Source: Oasisia sp. SBJ-2009 (lineage: Eukaryota > Annelida > Polychaeta > Sabellida > Siboglinidae). From it: 64,000 nt of DNA. Below are positions 56,997 to 62,900 of the stretch, piece after piece. The position numbers and the translations under genes were made by a program. Location: contig OZ024858.1 in assembly GCA_964017155.1 (NCBI GenBank), positions 20,995,657 through 21,059,656 of the forward strand. Reading direction: 5' to 3'. The notes under the pieces are model-generated. The model was not told the DNA's origin, searched no databases, and saw only the letters and a list, made by a program, of their open reading frames with translations. Positions within the stretch are counted from its first letter, which is position 1, and each line of letters begins with the position of its first letter.

Positions 56997-59900
56997 TGGA
57001 TCTAACATTAACATAGTACACATAAAGAGTTCTGGTTGGCCAATTACTGAGAGTGACTGATGATATTTGAGCTGTTGTTGACATTGTCATCTTTGGTGAC
57101 AGTTGAAAGTGGTGGCACGTGATCACGGTGAGCCACAAAAACAGTCAGAATCATACGTAGAGGTGACCGTGAAACGTGACAAAGGCAAACTGAGATTCTC
57201 ACCCGACAACGACAGAGTGACCATCACAGAGAACAAAGAAGTCAACTCTAACGTCTACAGACTCCATGCGCAGCCCTCTGTGAGTTATGTAGTATCTCGG
57301 CTAAAGTCAGACGTGCAAAGTTGGCTTGGTACCTGGTTTGTTACACTCCTCTAGATACATGTCTAATTACACCGACTCAGAATTTCCGCTCTTACTTGGC
57401 TGTCATAACAAAAATAGCCTGTCTATTTTGGTAGATTCTAGTTATTTTACAGTAGCAGTTTGTGTCCCTAAAACGATATAATATGGGCCTGTTTTTCCAA
57501 ATCTTTAATAGACTCCTGATTGTTTCAAGCCAACTAAAATCATGGTACATTTTGTAAAATAAAAAAAATAATTATGGCATTTAATCGTCGAAGTTGCATA
57601 TCCACACCACTTCATAATGTAAACATGTATATGTTATTGAGTCACGAATGCTCACAGATGAGTCACATAGACAATGCCTGATATCACCAGTAAGATGTAA
57701 TGACTGACCTACTTAACATGATTGGTGTTTTAGGACCGGGTACAATATCGCATTTTGGGAACAGCAACAGCAGTGGAATTCTTCCGCGTGGACAAAGACG
57801 GAAATATAAAGCTGAAGAAATCTCTGAAGGGAGACGACGCGAAGCTGACCAGTTACATTGTGAGAGTTTACCCTATGAACGATTCAATTGGTCTGTTCTC
57901 ATCATTTATAAAGCAACAGTTATCTGCATTCATGTAGTTCGTTCTCATAATTCAAGGATACTGGTTGTTAGTTACACTTGATGAGCTCCCCCGGCCCAAA
58001 CACTGCAGGATGGAAGTGTTTATTGGATTATATCTTCTGTGTTAGTGGCATGAGAAATGAAGGATTTTAGTTGACTAAGTAGAAGGAATGTTTTAAGGAT
58101 GGTTTTCAGAAAGAAGCACAATATGTGATAAACATGCAGTGCAAACCATCACACCCTCAACCAAGAGAACCTGGTTTGTAATCCTCTACTGCTGTTTCAA
58201 ACCTTCGACAGTTCCATTCACACCAGATCACATGGTTATATGAATGACTACTGGTGGATATTTATGAACATGTAGTGTGCCCATTAATTGCGGTGAGGCT
58301 GAATGCTTACCAGAAAAATTGAGTTGGCGTACCGTTGAACAGGGAGTGTAAAGTCCAAAGTACTGGATACCCCACTAGATGTGACCGTAAAGGGATACTC
58401 CAGTCAGTGAGACATTTACACCATTTACTTACATCTGTATACTATATTGGTTGTGGATAGTAATTATACACAAAGATCATTAATAAACAATTAATTATAG
58501 TATAGTTGTATCAGAAACACTCCATGTTGGATTCAGGGCGCTGCCATCTTGAGACTTATGCGCCAGTGACATAAACTGCTTACGTCACTGGCGCATGCAT
58601 GTTTGAGCATCCTACGTCTGTCCAATGGTATTTGATGTATCCAGTACGTCGCGGATTGCTTATGTCACAATTACAATTATTTGCGAAGATTCCGCCAATC
58701 CTTGCCTTTTTTAACAATGCGCTAGTGACGTAAACGATTTAGCTTACGTCACTGGCGCATAAGTCTCAAGATGACAGCGCCCTGAATCTAAGATAACTAA
58801 TTGTTTATTAACGATCTTTGTGCACAGTTACTAGGCACAACCAATATAGTACACATATATAAGTTAATACTGTGAACCTCTCACTGACTGGAGAATCCCT
58901 TTAACTTGACTCTTTACTGTCCTATCTGTATGTAGCTGGAAGTGGAAGCCACGAGGAAGTTTGAGGTGACGACCCAGGTGGCCCGGATGACTGTCACCGT
59001 CGTGGTGACACGCAACGAGTTCAAACCCAAGTTTGACCGGGAAGAATATAAAAAGGACCAACTGTCGGAGAAGACCAGCGTGGGAACGGTCATCCTCACA
59101 GTGCACGCTTCGGACAGGGACGGGGTAGGTCTGGGGCGCATGTGTAGCAAGTTCAGTTGAGATGACCCGTGTTGTCCAAATACCCATTTCCTGAATCAGT
59201 TATGAGGATGCATGTTCCACCAACACAATCGTTCATTGCCCTGGTAATACACAATTTGCACGCATCATTTATGACTGATTAACTACCAGGGGGTAGTACT
59301 TTATGGTACCATGCCACAATTTAGAATGTTATGGTCGGCGTAGCTTTTCAGTGACGGCTCCGCGCCTGTGGAATGATTTACCGGACAGTCTGCAACAAAT
59401 AAACTCACTTGAACCTTTTAAGACCAACTTGAAAACACATCTTTTTAAGGCCGCATTTGTAAACTAGTTGTAGGGTATTTTATAATTAATTTATTTTAAC
59501 TAATTAAAGTTTTGCAATTTTTTTATACTTATTTTATTATTAAGTTATTAATAGATTTTATTATTTATTTATTATTTTATCTATTTATTGCTGATAAGTT
59601 TAGCTTATGAACTAGGCCTTTTAGAAGCTTTATTTAATTATCTATTTATTTTCATTTAACATTTCTTTACGTGCTAGTTTAACTGATTATGAATATTTTA
59701 AATATGTGTGTGTTACAATGTATTTTATGCGCCTCTGAGCGAAAACATTTCTGGATATACAGCGCTTTACAAATTATTATTATCATATCTGGTTAAGATA
59801 CGATGAACGCTAACAGAGACACGGCCATTTTCAAGTAATGGCTGCCAATATCTTCAACCAGGAATGACCACTTTGGCCAGGTAGAAAGGGTGGTCATGAA

Positions 59901-62900
59901 AGACGGTTCTACTGTAGATATGTGACACTGTAGCTGTGGGGTGTTTATGTTTGTTGCCTCTAGGACAAGCCTCAGTATTCACTGGTGAAGTCCAACGACA
60001 CGGCCCACTTCTTCATGCACCCCCAGACGGGCGCCCTCAGTCTCGCCAGGGTGCTTACCGACGAGAGGAAGCTGGAGTACAGGGTGAGTCACACAACCCT
60101 TTTGTCATCAAGTCGGCCAAATGTGCCCATAGACTGACTTAAGTAACAAAATAACCATAAAATGCTATATTGTGCAGTGGCACAGTCTAGTGGATTTTTA
60201 AAAATATGTCCAAAATTACATTTGATTGTGTTTACCTTATGTCTGAATTTTCTTGGCAAATAAGTGAGGAAACGGACTGTTATTATAACGCATCTAAGCC
60301 AAGTTTGACTGTATTGGCTAGTAGAAGGCTAGCAAAGTTTCAGGTAGATCAATCGATTCTTGAGTGAATCTAAGGACTGGATCACTAACACTCTATATCA
60401 CCGGGTTCAGTTTCAGTGGTGTGTCATGGAAATAGTCTCTTTGATGATATGGCAGTGACCTTTGCATTTTGAAACCACTTAAAATTTAACAACAGACTAT
60501 TTAATGATGGCTTTTCGATTGACACCTTGTTAACTGTGTGACAGTTCCTTGACACCTTGTTAACTGTGTGACAGTTCCTTGACACCTTGTTAACTGCGAC
60601 AGTGCCTTGACACCTTGTTAACTGTGTGACAGTTCTTTGACACCTTGTTAACTGTGACAGTTCCTTGACACCTTGTTAACTGTGACAGTTCCTTGACACC
60701 TTGTTAACTGTGACAGTTCCTTGACACCTTGTTAACTGTGTGACACGTCCTTGACACCTTGTTAACTGTGTGACACTACCTTGACACCTTTTTAAGTGTG
60801 TGACAGTTCTTTGACACCTTTTAACTGTGTGACAGTTCCTTGACACCTTGTTCACTGTGTGACAGTTCCTTGACACCTTGTTCACTGTGTGACAGTTCCT
60901 TGACACCTTGTTAACTGTGTGACACGTCCTTGACACCTTGTTAACTGTGTGACACTTCCTTGACACCTTGTTCACTGTGTGACAGTTCTTTGACACCTTG
61001 TTAACTGTGTGACACTTCCTTGATACCTTGTTAACTGTGTGACACTTCCTTCACACCTTGTTAACTGTGACAGTTCCTTGACACCTTGTTAACTGTGCGA
61101 CAGTTCTTTGACACCTTGTTAACTGTGTGACAGTTCTTTGACACCTTGTTAACTGTGCGACAGTTCTTTGACACCTTGTTAACTGTGTGACAGTTCTTTG
61201 ACACCTTGTTCACCGTGTGACAGTTCTTTGATACCTTGTTCACTGTGTGACACGTCCTTGACACCTTGTTCACTGTGTGACAGTTCTTTGACAACTTGTT
61301 CACCGTGTGACAGTTGTTTGACACCTTGTTCACCGTGTGACAGTTCCTTGACACCTTGTTCACTGTGTGACACCTCCTTGACACCTTGTTCACTGTGTGA
61401 CAGTTCTTTGACAACTTGTTCACTGTGTGACAGTTCCTTGACACCTTGTTCACTGTGTGACACCTCCTTGACACCTTGTTCACTGTGTGACAGTTCTTTG
61501 ACAACTTGTTCACTGTGTGACAGTTCCTTGACACCTTGTTAACTGTGTGACACTTCCTTGACAACTTGTTCACTGTGTGACAGTTCCGGGTGTTAGCGAG
61601 TGACGCTGCCCAGCCTCCCAAGACAGCCACGACACGTATCTTCATCAAAGTGAGGCGTGATCTGAAGCCACCCCGCTTCGACGGTGCGCCCTACAAGAAG
61701 ACGATCTCGGAGAACCTGCCAGTCGGACGTGAGGTGTTCACTCTAAGGGGCAGGGACGATGATAAGATGGTACGTGTCGTTTCACCCATCATAACATTAC
61801 TGTTAGGAGCAATGGCTCAGGGGTAGAGCTTCGGACTCTCGACTATGAGAACCTGGGTTCGAATCCTGTGCTGCGGTGTTAAAACCTTGGGCAAGTTTTT
61901 TCACTCTACATTGCTTCATTTCACTCAGATGTATAAATGAGGCTACAGACAGTGGTGGATATGTGTATGAGCAGCCTTCGTGCATTAATTGTAGTATGGC
62001 TAGATGCGTCCCAGAGAAGCCGAGATGGTGTCTGAGTGAACAGGTCTGCCAGGGAAGTAAAGTTTAAAGCGCTCTGAACGGTCCTGAGGACTGGATACTG
62101 CACTATATAAGAACTTGCCTTTGACTTTTTTATTACTGTGTCCTGATATCTGGACATCTTTTATAGTAATATTTACTTTTATTTGTACATGGTTACGTAT
62201 GTATTTAATCAGTTTGATCATGCAAGTAATAATAATTTCATTTGTTTACTAGGTGAATTTCCACACCCGTTTTTGTTAATATGATACTTTATGTTTATGA
62301 TAGTTGAAATATATATGTATGTGTGTCGTTCTTTATGTTGTCAGTCTTCTCATTTCTTTTTTTAGGGTCGTTTGACATATGACGTTGAAGGCATTGTGCC
62401 AGCTCCCTACTTCTTTGCTGTGGGTAAAACGTCAGGCCGAGTTACTGTGAAGTCTAGTCTGAGGAATGATAGGGAGTTTGAGTATGTGGTGAGTAGTGCT
62501 GTTTATTTTTGGTATCCATATGTATCTGGACAGGGCATTTTGTTCAAACTATACTTGAAATGTCACTTAAGTAGTTACTGGTTACGTGAGAATAAGTGCA
62601 ATGTTGGCCTCTACAGAATGTTGGATTGCCCACAAACCTATGGGGTTTCATCAGGATGCTATCACTTCAGATAGTAATTATTATAATTATAGATGGATGC
62701 CCTGGAGCACGTCTCCTGCCAAATAAGAATCTAAACACCATTGAGATGAGAAGAATAGTAAATGTTCTTCTTCTTCATGTTAGGCAGCCACCATCCATTG
62801 AGCAGATCAAGTATTCTCTGAGATTATGCTACACGATGTTATACAACTAACAAATGCTTTTTCATGTTAGATTGTTAACATATTTTACCATTGAAAATGT

